DNA of 64,000 bases from Kitasatospora sp. MAP12-44 (GTDB lineage: Bacteria > Actinomycetota > Actinomycetes > Streptomycetales > Streptomycetaceae). Positions within the stretch are counted from its first letter, which is position 1, and each line of letters opens with the position of its first letter. Location: assembly GCF_029892095.1 (NCBI RefSeq), contig NZ_JARZAE010000004.1, forward strand, positions 2,728,001 to 2,792,000, in the 5' to 3' direction. The translations under genes were made by a program, and so were the position numbers. The notes under the pieces were generated by a model. It was not told the DNA's origin. It saw only the letters and a list, made by a program, of their open reading frames with translations, and did no database searches. Positions 22,708 to 30,993 of this stretch are shown here, in pieces.

Positions 22708-23163
22708 ATGCCCGAGCGGAACCCGCGTGGCACGTACCTTCGGATTGCTGACGCGCGGCGGGGCCGGATCGGTGACGGCTCCGAGATCGAGAGGCTTCCG
22801 TCCGAGGCTGCGCTGATGGAGTCGTACAGGGCGGCGCGGACCATGGTCAAGCGTGCCCTGGACGTCCTCGAAGCCGAGGGGCTGATCAAGTCTCAGCCTG
22901 GAGTCGGCTGGCTGGTCACGGGGTGAGCGGCCAAGCCCACTGTGCTCAGCCAGCTGACGAGCATGATCGCACGGGAGCACTTCAACATCGGCGATCCGTT
23001 CCCGTCCGAGAAGAAGCTGTGCGAGGCGACGGGAGCCGCACGCGGGACCGTCCGGCAGGCCCTGGCCCAGTTGGAAGGTGCCGGGATCCTCGAAGCACAG
23101 CACGGCAAAGGCCGATTCGTCCGGGCCCTGCCGGCAAGGCACGAAACGTCTCAATCCTCCTAG
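22708..23163 (+). pseudogene. tandem GntR-type regulator split by an in-frame stop
   Basis: The ATG at 22708 encodes a winged helix (YLRIADARRGRIGDGSEIER, TMVKRALDVLEAEGLI) ending in GWLVTG then TGA at 22924-22926. The same frame continues at once with a second GntR helix-turn-helix (PTVLSQLTSMIAREHFNIGD, GAARGTVRQALAQLEGAGIL). Double-GntR proteins of about 150 residues are common in Streptomyces, so one nonsense mutation has split the gene. The second half could restart at the GTG at 22942 and act as a single-domain protein. The HD-domain gene follows by 12 bp. Confidence 0.7.
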
Positions 23164-23175
23164 GAAGGAACGCAA

Positions 23176-23725
23176 GTGTGGGCCTATGACCTCGCTGAAT
23201 CGCTCCTCTCGGACGACCTCCCCCGGCGCTGGGCGCACAGTCAAGGGGTGGCCGGCCGGGCCCGTTCACTCAGGCTGATCCTCGGCGAGGACGCTGGGTT
23301 GCTCGAAGCCGCCGCGGTCCTGCATGACATCGGCTACTCGCCCCGAATCACAGACACCGGGTTCCACCCGCTGGACGGAGCACGCTTCCTCCGCAACACC
23401 GAGCACGTTGATGAGCGGATCGTCCGCCTCGTTGCGCACCACTCCTGCGCCGCTGCTGGAGGCCAAGGAGCGCGGGCTCCGCGAGGAACTCGCGTCCGAG
23501 TTCCCGCTGGAGGAACCTCACCTGGTCGACGCGCTGATCTACTGCGACATGACCACCACGCCAGACGGTACGTCGACCACGACGCCGGCCCGGATCTCCG
23601 AGATCGTAGGCCGGTACGGGCCGGACAGCATCGTCGGACGGTTCATCCGCCGTGCCGAGCCCGAGATCCACGCTGCCGCGGAGCGCGTGGAGGGCCGGAT
23701 GTCCCAGCTCGGCGTGGAGCGTTAA
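23176..23725 (+). pseudogene. HD-domain phosphohydrolase gene with frameshift
   Basis: The GTG at 23176 follows AGGAAGGA. The frame encodes an HD domain: WAHSQGVAGRA (first His), LHDIGYSP (the HD pair) and VRLVAHHSCA. At about 23451 the homology jumps frame and continues as LLEAKERGLREELASEFPLE to a stop at 23725. One extra base near GCGCCGCTG explains it. HD proteins are metal-dependent phosphohydrolases acting on nucleotides. The gene is dead unless the insertion is a sequencing error. Confidence 0.7.
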
Positions 23726-24063
23726 CCGATGTACGGCTGGACCCGCCCGGTCTCAAGACCGTGCTTGATCCGGAGCCGCATCGACAGATGGATCGTCAAG
23801 GTGTCGAGGTCCGCTGGGTCCACCCAGCGGACCTCTTTCGATTCCTCGCTGGTGCGGAGCACCCCGCCGACCGGGCGGGCCCAGAAGCAGATCGAGAACT
23901 GCTGGCGGACCTCGCCGTCGTCGTAGGCCATGACGTGCGCGGGGTCCGTGTAGAGCCCGGTCGCCGCGAGCACCTCAACATCGATGCCAGTCTCCTCCCG
24001 CACCTCGCGAACCACCGTGTCGCCGACCGATTCCCCGATGTCGTGCCCGCCGCCAGGCCGATG
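23722..24063 (-). pseudogene. 5'-truncated NUDIX hydrolase
   Basis: About 114 codons remain, beginning at the NUDIX box, which is itself perfect (GGHDIGE, then REVREETGI), and running to a normal-looking C terminus. The region before the box is replaced by antisense integrase sequence at about 24,063. The expected 40-50 N-terminal residues are therefore missing. A deletion or recombination joined the two fragments. Confidence 0.65.
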
Positions 24064-24144
24064 AGCGTCTACACCCATGTCGCCCAGGACACCCAGCGCG
24101 AGGCCCTCGGGAACATGGATCGGCTGCTCAAGCGCCGCTACTGA
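24061..24144 (+). pseudogene. C-terminal fragment of a tyrosine integrase
   Basis: Twenty-seven codons remain, MSVYTHVAQDTQREAL ending in RLLKRRY. This is the extreme C terminus of Streptomyces-type phage/ICE integrases and includes the nucleophile Tyr (VYTHV). It ends 56 bp from the 3' end of tRNA-Val, the usual place of int beside its attachment site. It marks a decayed integrated element on the left side of the tRNA. Confidence 0.72.
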
Positions 24145-24161
24145 TGACACTCACTGATGCA

Positions 24162-24195
24162 GAACGCCCCGCACCATGATCGGTGCGGGGCGTTC
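24162..24195 (-). terminator. perfect hairpin after tRNA-Val
   Basis: GAACGCCCCGCACC (24162-24175) and its exact complement (24182-24195) flank a 6-base loop, five bases beyond the CCA end of the tRNA gene. It probably terminates the tRNA transcript. Confidence 0.75.
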
Positions 24196-24199
24196 CTGC

Positions 24200-24274
24200 T
24201 GGTGGGCACAGACGGTTTCGAACCGCCGACATCTGCTTTGTAAGAGCAGCGCTCTACCACTGAGCTATGCGCCC
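24200..24274 (-). tRNA. tRNA-Val(UAC)
   Basis: On the minus strand the cloverleaf is complete. The acceptor GGGCGCA pairs with TGTGCCC, then discriminator A and an encoded CCA. The D arm is AGCTCAGTGGTAGAGC, and the anticodon stem CTGCT/AGCAG has loop CTTACAA (anticodon TAC, reading GUA). The T loop is GGTTCGAAACC. Its 3' end faces the integrase remnant, suggesting that it served as an attachment site. Confidence 0.95.
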
Positions 24275-24449
24275 CAGCCGCGTGGTGACCCGGGGGTGGC
24301 CAGGCGGTGAGAGGTAAGAATACCTGGTTCCGCCGGGGGCGTGGTGCAGGGCGGCGGGGGAAGGTGGGGGGCGATCGGGGAGAATGAGGGGCGGACCACC
24401 GAAGGTCGCGTCGGATCGGTCGGGTCGGCTGCGGAGCAGGGAGCGCGGA

Positions 24450-25880
24450 GTGCAGGCGGGAAGCACACGAGGGTATCGGGCGCGGGTCGCCGTGGCGCTC
24501 GTGGTGGAGGTGGTGCTGACGCCGCTGGCGGTGGGCGGCGCGCTGGCGGCGGTGGCGCTGGCGGCGTCCTCGGGGCCGGGGTCGGGCGGCGGGCGGTCGT
24601 GGTGGCGGCGGCAGGACGGGCAGCGGGCGGAGGCGCTGGCGGCGCGGGACGCGGCGCAGCAGGCGTTCTACGAGCTGGACTCCGCGCAGCGCGAGGTGGA
24701 GATCGCCGTCGAGACGGTCCGCGCGGCCGAGGAGGGCGCGGCGGGACGGCAGGCGCTCGCCGACTTCCAGGGGCTGTCGGCCCGCATCGACCAGGTGAAC
24801 GTGGGCTACCTGGCCGCACTGGACGCCTGCGACCTGGACGCGCCGGAGCTCGCGCCCGGCGCGGTGGCCCAGGCCCGTCTGCGGCTGGACCAGGCGCGCA
24901 ATGAGCTGGCCGCCAAGCAGACCGAGTTGGACAATTTTCTTCGCCGCCTGCAGCCGCTGCTCGACCACGCGGAGGCCCAGCTGATCCGGGTCACGCCGGC
25001 GGTGGCCAAGGCCAGGCAGGCGCTGCTCGGGGCGAGCGGAGCGCTGGACGCGGTCCGCGCGGCCGGCCTGCGGGCGGACGAGCTGGCGGCTCGACTGGCC
25101 GAGCTCGCACCGGAGTTGACCAGGCTTAACGAGGGCGCGGCACGGCACGGCGTGGCCGCCACGCTGGCCCGCGCCGAGCTGGTGGCCGGCAAGGCCGACG
25201 CCCTGCGCGCCGAGAGCGAGCAACTCCCGGAGAAGGCACGGGAGATCGACCGGCGGGTGGCCAGTCTGCGGACCAGGATCCAGGCGCTGGAGACCAAGGC
25301 CGGCGCGGTGGAGCCGACGCTGAGCGAGCTTCGCCGCCGGTTCTCCGCGGCCTGCTGGCAGGATCTGCAGCGGGTGCCGCAGCAGGCCGCGGAGGCGGTG
25401 CGGACGGCGCAGGCCCGGCTCACCGAGGCTGCCCGCTCGCGGGACGAGCAGCGCTGGGCCGACGCCACCGCGGCGATCGGCTCGGTGCGGGCGCTGCTGG
25501 AGACCGCGGACGGCTCGGTGGCGGCGGTGGGCGACCGGCTGCGCCGGCTGACGGCGGTGGAGCGCGATCCGCAGCAGGAGATCCAGCAGGCCCGGTTCGC
25601 GGTGCGCGACGCGCAGCGGCTGGCGATGGCGGGACGCCAGACCCCGGACCCGCGGCACGCGGAGCCGCTGGACGCCGCGGTGGGACGGCTGGACCGCGCG
25701 GTCGCCTCGCTGGAGGTGGCGGGACGGCATCCGGACTACTGGCACTTCCTGACCGAGCTGGACGCGGCGCGCGGGACGGCGGCGCAGGTCGTGGCGATGA
25801 TCCGCGGCGACCACGGCGACCACACCGGCCACACCGGCCACAGCGAGCGCGGCGGTTACAGCGGTCCGGGAGCCCGCTGA
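24450..25880 (+). CDS. hypothetical membrane-anchored coiled-coil protein
   Basis: About 476 residues. The GTG at 24450 is preceded by GGAG; an in-frame ATG at 24384 is possible. One N-terminal membrane helix (AVALVVEVVLTPLAVGGALA) is followed by a long region rich in Ala, Glu, Arg and Leu heptads (residues 70-440), which is strongly coiled-coil. The tail is rich in His and Gly (GDHGDHTGHTGHS). It resembles conserved streptomycete proteins of unknown role next to FmdB and Ter genes. A structural or scaffolding role at the membrane is inferred. Confidence 0.65.
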   Translation: MQAGSTRGYRARVAVALVVEVVLTPLAVGGALAAVALAASSGPGSGGGRSWWRRQDGQRAEALAARDAAQQAFYELDSAQREVEIAVETVRAAEEGAAGRQALADFQGLSARIDQVNVGYLAALDACDLDAPELAPGAVAQARLRLDQARNELAAKQTELDNFLRRLQPLLDHAEAQLIRVTPAVAKARQALLGASGALDAVRAAGLRADELAARLAELAPELTRLNEGAARHGVAATLARAELVAGKADALRAESEQLPEKAREIDRRVASLRTRIQALETKAGAVEPTLSELRRRFSAACWQDLQRVPQQAAEAVRTAQARLTEAARSRDEQRWADATAAIGSVRALLETADGSVAAVGDRLRRLTAVERDPQQEIQQARFAVRDAQRLAMAGRQTPDPRHAEPLDAAVGRLDRAVASLEVAGRHPDYWHFLTELDAARGTAAQVVAMIRGDHGDHTGHTGHSERGGYSGPGAR

Positions 25881-25916
25881 CGCCTCCCCCGTGCCCGGAC
25901 TGGGTACCCTGCGGGT

Positions 25917-26132
25917 ATGCCTCGATACGATTTCCGCTGCCGCTCCTGCGGTGCCACGTTCGAACTGCGCCGCACGATGGCCCAGGCCAACGACCCCGCC
26001 GTCTGCCCCGAGGGGCACCCGGACACCGTCAAGCTGCTCTCGACGGTCGCCGTGACGGGTGCTGCCGGCGCCGGCGCCGCGCCGCAGGCCCCCTCGGGCG
26101 GGGGCTGCTGCGGCGGCGGCTGCTGCAGCTGA
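25917..26132 (+). CDS. FmdB-family zinc ribbon protein
   Basis: The product has 71 residues. It begins PRYDFRCRSCGATFELRR, the FmdB signature, with a second partly kept Cys (VCPEGHP). It ends with a Gly/Cys run (GGGCCGGGCCS), common in actinomycete members. FmdB proteins are small regulators of unknown mechanism. It lies 36 bp after the coiled-coil gene and converges with the HAD phosphatase gene. Confidence 0.88.
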   Translation: MPRYDFRCRSCGATFELRRTMAQANDPAVCPEGHPDTVKLLSTVAVTGAAGAGAAPQAPSGGGCCGGGCCS

Positions 26133-26171
26133 ACCCCGGCCACAGTCGAACAACTGCTCGGCGAAGCGGGC

Positions 26172-27029
26172 TCAGGCCCCCGCCGCACTGTCGCGGACGC
26201 GGGCGAGGAACGCGCGCACGATCTCCTCGCCCGCCAGCACCCCGGCCTGCTCCAGCGCGGTGACCTTCGGCGCCGTCCACCCGCTGTCGGCGAGCTCGCC
26301 GTGGCCGGGCCGCCAGCCCTCGTCGGCGGCGAGCAGCAGGTCGGCGTCGAGCAGCGAGTCGCCGGCGGCGAGCACCGAGGTCGCGCCCACCCGCCGGACC
26401 ACCTCCGCCAGAGCGGCGCTCTTGGTCAGCGCGGCGGGCACGGCGTAGACCTTGCGGCCCTGCAGCGAGACGGTCCAGCCGCGCTCGGCGCACCAGGCGG
26501 TGAACTCCGACAGCCAGCCGGTCGGCACCTGCCCGCGCTCAACGACCAGATAGGCGAAGAGGTCCTCGGCGATCCGGCGCTTCAGCGTCCACTGCGGGTC
26601 AGCGCAGCGGGCCAGTCGGTCGACGACCTCGGCGAGCGGGACACCGCCCGCGGCGAGCCGTGCGGTGACCTCGGCGTCCCAGTCACGATCGGCCTCGCCC
26701 GCCACCAGCAGCCGTCCGCCGTTGGCGCAGATCGCGTACGGCGGTCGCCAACCGTCCTGCGGGCCGGGGAGGTTGACGCGCCCGTACTGCGCCCGGGTAC
26801 GGGTGGTGGCCGGGACGAAGACCGCCTCCCGCGCCAACTCCACCAGCAGCCGGGCGGCTTGTTCGGTCATGAACGAGAGCGGCTTGGCGTCGTGCACCTC
26901 GACGCAGAGCAGCCGCGGGGCGAGCCCGTCGGCCCCGGACAGCGCCGACGCCAGCCCCAGCGCCCGCCCGGAGTAGATCAGTGTACGGTCCAAGTCGCTT
27001 GCCACCAAGGTGCCATGACGATCAGTCAT
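26172..27029 (-). CDS. HAD-family hydrolase of the Ter-associated operon
   Basis: The product has 285 residues. HAD motif I is SDLDRTLIYSG (Asp12, Asp14), motif II VPATTRT, a Lys in LTKSAAL, and motif IV AGDSLLDADLLL. It resembles sucrose-phosphate phosphatase-like HADs with a C2 cap. Its ATG overlaps the stop of the upstream StiP-like gene (TGATG at 27027-27031), so translation is coupled. It is the last gene of the CitE / PRTase / StiP / HAD operon, a module predicted (Anantharaman and co-workers) to make or modify a nucleotide-like metabolite in Ter stress systems. Confidence 0.85.
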   Translation of the reverse strand: MTDRHGTLVASDLDRTLIYSGRALGLASALSGADGLAPRLLCVEVHDAKPLSFMTEQAARLLVELAREAVFVPATTRTRAQYGRVNLPGPQDGWRPPYAICANGGRLLVAGEADRDWDAEVTARLAAGGVPLAEVVDRLARCADPQWTLKRRIAEDLFAYLVVERGQVPTGWLSEFTAWCAERGWTVSLQGRKVYAVPAALTKSAALAEVVRRVGATSVLAAGDSLLDADLLLAADEGWRPGHGELADSGWTAPKVTALEQAGVLAGEEIVRAFLARVRDSAAGA

Positions 27030-28192
27030 CAGAGGGCTCGCCCGTGCTCGCCGACGGAACCGCGGTTGTAGCGCGGGTGGATCAGGCCCACGCAGGAGTA
27101 CGGCAGGTCGTCCACCTCCTCCACCGGCACGCCGCGCTGGGCGGCCAGCAGTCGGACGTGGTCCAGGTCGCTGCCCGCGCCGCGCCGGGCCAGCACCCGC
27201 CAGGGCACCCGGCGCAGCATCACCCGGGTGGTCTCGCCGACCCCGGGCTTGACCAGGTTGACGTTGTCGATGCCGTACTCGGCGCTGATCCGCTGCACCG
27301 CGGCCCAGCCCTCCCAGGTGGGCTCCCGGTCCTCGGCGGCCAGCAGCAGGGCGGCGGCGGCCGCCTCCTCCCGCACGGGCGCGAAATGGTCCGCGACGGT
27401 GTCCAGAAAGGCGTTCGAGACATCGGCGCCGGCCAGCTCGCCGTAGTGCTTGGCGCCGTGGAAGTCGTCGGGGCCGATCAGGTCGTCGCGCAGCACGGTG
27501 CGCGAAATCAGGCCCGAGACCGTGGAGTTGAGGCAGGCCGACGGGATCAGGAAGTCGTCGCGGGTGCCGTATGTGCGCACGCAGCGGCCCGGGTCGGAGA
27601 GGACGGCCAGCTCGGGATCGAACGGCGTGCCCTCCAGCGCGGCCGCCAGCTCCCGGGTGATCGCACCCTTGCCCGTCCAGCCGTCCACGAAGACCACACC
27701 GGCCGGATCGTGCCGGGCGGCCAGGTAGCGCAGCGCGACCTGGTCGATGCCGCGGCCGCGGACGATCGAGACCGCGTAGTGCGGCACCTCGATCCGGTGC
27801 GTGGCGGCGAGCCAGCGACGCAGCAGGATGCCGACCGGCGTGCCGGCCCGGGCCAGCGAGGCGAGCACCAGCTCGCGCCCGGCGCCCGCGCCCCGCTCGC
27901 GCACCAGCGTCTCGGCGACCGTGCCGACGGCCAGCGCGATCCGCCGGGCCGAGCCGCGCAGGGCCTGGTGGAAGAGCTCCTGGTACTCGGGGCTCGGCTG
28001 GTACTCGACCGGCAGCGACTCCGCGTAGTGCGCGCCGCCGGACTGGACGGCCTCCTCGCGCTCCTCGGTGGGCGCCTCCAGGGCCACCTCCGAGAGGTCG
28101 GTCAGCAGCCAGCCGACCTCCTGCGAGGCGTACGAGGAGAAGGACGGCCCGTAGAGCGGCCGGGGCAGGATCGGGCGGTCGGTCGTGGGCAT
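27029..28192 (-). CDS. StiP-like / PRTase-like protein of the Ter operon
   Basis: About 387 residues from the ATG at 28192 (an upstream TTG at 28228 would overlap the preceding stop). It matches proteins annotated as cysteine protease StiP family, with SFSSYASQEVGWLLTDLSEV at the start, VVFVDGWTGKGAITREL in the middle, and the blocks LIPSACLNSTVSGLISR and DDFHGAKHYGEL. FVDGWTGKG resembles a PRPP-type loop, so a phosphoribosyltransferase-like activity is also proposed. It lies between a second PRTase and the HAD phosphatase. The substrate is unknown. Confidence 0.82.
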   Translation of the reverse strand: MPTTDRPILPRPLYGPSFSSYASQEVGWLLTDLSEVALEAPTEEREEAVQSGGAHYAESLPVEYQPSPEYQELFHQALRGSARRIALAVGTVAETLVRERGAGAGRELVLASLARAGTPVGILLRRWLAATHRIEVPHYAVSIVRGRGIDQVALRYLAARHDPAGVVFVDGWTGKGAITRELAAALEGTPFDPELAVLSDPGRCVRTYGTRDDFLIPSACLNSTVSGLISRTVLRDDLIGPDDFHGAKHYGELAGADVSNAFLDTVADHFAPVREEAAAAALLLAAEDREPTWEGWAAVQRISAEYGIDNVNLVKPGVGETTRVMLRRVPWRVLARRGAGSDLDHVRLLAAQRGVPVEEVDDLPYSCVGLIHPRYNRGSVGEHGRAL

Positions 28193-28224
28193 CGGCAGGC
28201 TCGCCTTCGAGGGGGCTCGGGTGA

Positions 28225-29547
28225 TCAAACGTTCAACCCGCTGACGAGGTTCCGACGCTGATCGTGCTCCGCGGATCGTGATTCCGCCGGAAGGTATGAC
28301 GGTACGACCGCCAGCACCACCCGGTCGGTCACCTCGCGCAGCAGCGCGGTCAGCCCGGCGAGCTCCGGCGTGTCGGCCGGCGTGTCCAGCACGAGGACTA
28401 TCGCGTCGAACCGCCGCCCGCGCTCGACACCGGGCGCGACGTTGTAGGCGTACCGCTCGCCCGGTCCGTCCGCCGGGCTGTCGTGGGCGGGGAAGACCAG
28501 GCGGGTACGGATCGCGTAGCCGGGGTCGTCCACGGCCAGCACCGGCGAGCGGGTGGTGGTCGAGTACCGGACGTCGACGGCCGGCAGGGCGTCGGCCAGC
28601 GCGCCGGCCAGCCGCAGCGGGACGTACATCAGCTCCTCGAAGCCGAGCACCAGCACTCGCCGCTCGGCACCGCCCAGCGCGCCGGCCAACCGGGCGGCGA
28701 GCTCGGGCAGCACGGACTCCAGCTCGGCGGCGTGGCCGGGCGTGAACCCGTGCCGCCCGCCGTCCGGCAACCCGACCGGCCAGGGCAGCTCGGCACGAAC
28801 CAGCTCACCGACCTCGCCGCACTCGCCAAGCTCAGCCGACCGCGTCGACGCGACCAGCGCCTGCGCCCGCTCCAAGGTGCCCGGCGGCAACCGGACCCGC
28901 CCCTGCGCCAGCGCGACGGCCTCCACCCGCGCCCCCAGCGAGGCGGCGAACTCCGCCAGCCGCACCCGGTCCTCCTCCTCACGCAGGTCCACCAGCGCTG
29001 CGATCACGTACCGTTCACGCGGCCACCGCCGGTGCAGCGCGGCGATGGTGTTCAACACCGTCCGCCCGGTGGACAGTTCGTCGTCGACCAGGACCAACGG
29101 GCCGTCGCCGTCGAGGAGTTCGGGGTCTTCCGGCAGCAGCAGGTGCTCGGTGGCGTGCGAGTGCTCCTCGGCGAAGCCGCCCGCCGGCACCACCCCGGCC
29201 ACCGGCCGCCGGGTGGAGTGCAGATAGTGGGCCCCCAGCGCGTCGGCGACACAGTGGCCGAGCCCGGTGGCCGTCTCCGCGTAGCCGAGCACCACCACCG
29301 GCCCGGCGTCCGCGCCCCCGTCCCCGAGCACCGCCCGGACCGCCGCACCCAGCCGCAGGCCCGCGCCGTACACCGCGCCGGGCCGCTGCGGCACATGCTT
29401 GCCCAGTACCTGGGAGACCAGCAGGTGCGCCCGCTTCGGGTTCTCCCGGACGGCCATCCCGAGCAGCTGGGGCAGTTCGGGCGAACCGGTCAGCCCGATG
29501 CCCAGCCGATCGGCGACCCACCGGCCGCTCCAGACGGTCTCTTCCAC
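28225..29547 (-). CDS. phosphoribosyltransferase-domain protein (with TRSP domain)
   Basis: The GTG at 29547 follows GGAAGG, giving about 440 residues. The N-terminal half carries KRAHLLVSQVLGKHVPQRP, GYAETATGLGHCVADALGAH and the PRPP-binding loop VLVDDELSTGRT. The C-terminal half is the TRSP-type domain seen in Ter-linked PRTases (VLVLGFEELMYVPLRLAGAL, ending YSTTTRSPV and a long tail). It probably transfers ribose phosphate onto an unknown base. It lies in the operon between the CitE-like and StiP-like genes, almost touching the latter. Confidence 0.85.
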   Translation of the reverse strand: MEETVWSGRWVADRLGIGLTGSPELPQLLGMAVRENPKRAHLLVSQVLGKHVPQRPGAVYGAGLRLGAAVRAVLGDGGADAGPVVVLGYAETATGLGHCVADALGAHYLHSTRRPVAGVVPAGGFAEEHSHATEHLLLPEDPELLDGDGPLVLVDDELSTGRTVLNTIAALHRRWPRERYVIAALVDLREEEDRVRLAEFAASLGARVEAVALAQGRVRLPPGTLERAQALVASTRSAELGECGEVGELVRAELPWPVGLPDGGRHGFTPGHAAELESVLPELAARLAGALGGAERRVLVLGFEELMYVPLRLAGALADALPAVDVRYSTTTRSPVLAVDDPGYAIRTRLVFPAHDSPADGPGERYAYNVAPGVERGRRFDAIVLVLDTPADTPELAGLTALLREVTDRVVLAVVPSYLPAESRSAEHDQRRNLVSGLNV

Positions 29548-29617
29548 GCTGCTGCCTTCCACTGCCTCGATCACTTGAAGATCACCTGAACACGTCGACG
29601 GTCACGATCACGCACGG

Positions 29618-30736
29618 CTACCCGCAGACCCCCGCCGCGAGCAGATCCGCGAACGTCACGTCCGCACGGGCCACCCCGAACACCTCCGCCCGGAGCATCA
29701 CCCGCTCCGCCCAAGGCCGGTGCGGCTTGGTCTCGTTCATCTTGTTGGTGTACGCAGAGCGCAGCACCCCGCCGCCGGCCCGCTCCGGACGCAGGATGTC
29801 GGCCGCGTCGCAGTACTCCTCGTGCGTGACGACGGAGAGCGCGTGCACCGCGGGGACATGGCTGGGGTGGATGCAGGTCTTGCCCAACAGCCCGTTGGCC
29901 CGGTCGAGTTCGACCTCCCGGATCAGGCCGCCCAGATCGCTCTCAGCCACCTGCGGCTTGAACACCCCCTCCCGGACCGGGAAGTACTCCCAGACCGGCC
30001 CGGTGACGGTGAATCCGGTGCCGTCCGCCCGGCCCAGGACATTGACCACATCCCCTATCACCGCCGCCACCAACGCCAGGTCGTACGCGGTCAGAGCAGC
30101 CGAACGGCGCAGCCCGTACGCCGAGCAGAGGTCGGTGACGCCGAGCCGGACGGCCAGGATCCGCTCGCGGTACTTGGCGAGCAGGGCGGCGATGCCGAGC
30201 AGCTGGCCGCGCCGGGTCTCCAGGTGGGCGAGCTCGGGGGATTCCAGTACGGGCATCGCGAACAGCCGCCGCCCGCAGGCGACTTCGGCCACGGTGAGCT
30301 GCTCCAGATACTCCCCGCCGTTGTCCTCGGTGAACTTGGGCAGGACGAAGCCGCTCAGCAGGGCGACAGCCGGGCCCAACCGCTGCACCAGCTCGGTGAT
30401 CTGCCCGGGGGTGCGGACCCGCACGAAGAGCAGCGGGAGCGCCGCGTGGTCGATCGACTGCGCCAGGCCGCGGAGTTGCCCGACCAGGTTCCGCTCGGCC
30501 GCCTCGACCTCATGGTCCCCGATGGCGTCCTCCAGGCAGAGCGCCATGGAGACCACCCCGCGCGCGGCCTGCTGTCGGATGTCGTCGGCCAGCGACAACC
30601 GGGTGGCGGGGCTGTAGAGCGTGGCCCCCAGGGCGACGGAGAGCGTGCCGGCCGCACTGTCGCGGTCGAACGGCGCGGGCTCCACCAGGAAGAGCTGACG
30701 GCGGATTTCCGCGCCGAGGTGGCCGAAATGGCGCAA
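29618..30736 (-). CDS. HpcH/HpaI aldolase / CitE-like lyase of the Ter operon
   Basis: The TTG at 30736 is chosen because GGGAG lies five bases upstream and the family starts [15 protein letters not shown]; this gives 372 residues. [17 protein letters not shown], the metal-site segment [22 protein letters not shown] and [15 protein letters not shown] are the CitE-like blocks. Such TIM-barrel enzymes cleave or form carbon-carbon bonds on acyl-CoA or 2-oxo acids. It is the first gene of the minus-strand Ter operon and divergent from a TerD gene. Confidence 0.85.
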   Translation of the reverse strand: MRHFGHLGAEIRRQLFLVEPAPFDRDSAAGTLSVALGATLYSPATRLSLADDIRQQAARGVVSMALCLEDAIGDHEVEAAERNLVGQLRGLAQSIDHAALPLLFVRVRTPGQITELVQRLGPAVALLSGFVLPKFTEDNGGEYLEQLTVAEVACGRRLFAMPVLESPELAHLETRRGQLLGIAALLAKYRERILAVRLGVTDLCSAYGLRRSAALTAYDLALVAAVIGDVVNVLGRADGTGFTVTGPVWEYFPVREGVFKPQVAESDLGGLIREVELDRANGLLGKTCIHPSHVPAVHALSVVTHEEYCDAADILRPERAGGGVLRSAYTNKMNETKPHRPWAERVMLRAEVFGVARADVTFADLLAAGVCG

Positions 30737-30993
30737 GTTCACTCCCGGAAAACGCGTCAGAATTCTCGGAAGATTACCGCCCACTTCAGCATTGGCAAAG
30801 CACTTGCGATATCGCGCAAGTTTCCCGGCCCACGTCATCGCTATCTCAAGGCCGCTGCTTTCCCACCGTGACCCCCTGCTCACCGAAATCCCCTTTCCCG
30901 GTCACCCCCTCCCCTCGGACGCCGCGCTCCCGGCACGTCCGGTCCCTCCCCCACGTTGTCCGCAGGGGCAGGCAGCGGGCAGGATGGGTGGTT

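Noticed and set aside
22924..22926. TGA in the GntR gene read as selenocysteine
   Set aside because: No SECIS-like hairpin follows, and GntR proteins have no Cys or Sec at that place; a nonsense mutation is simpler.
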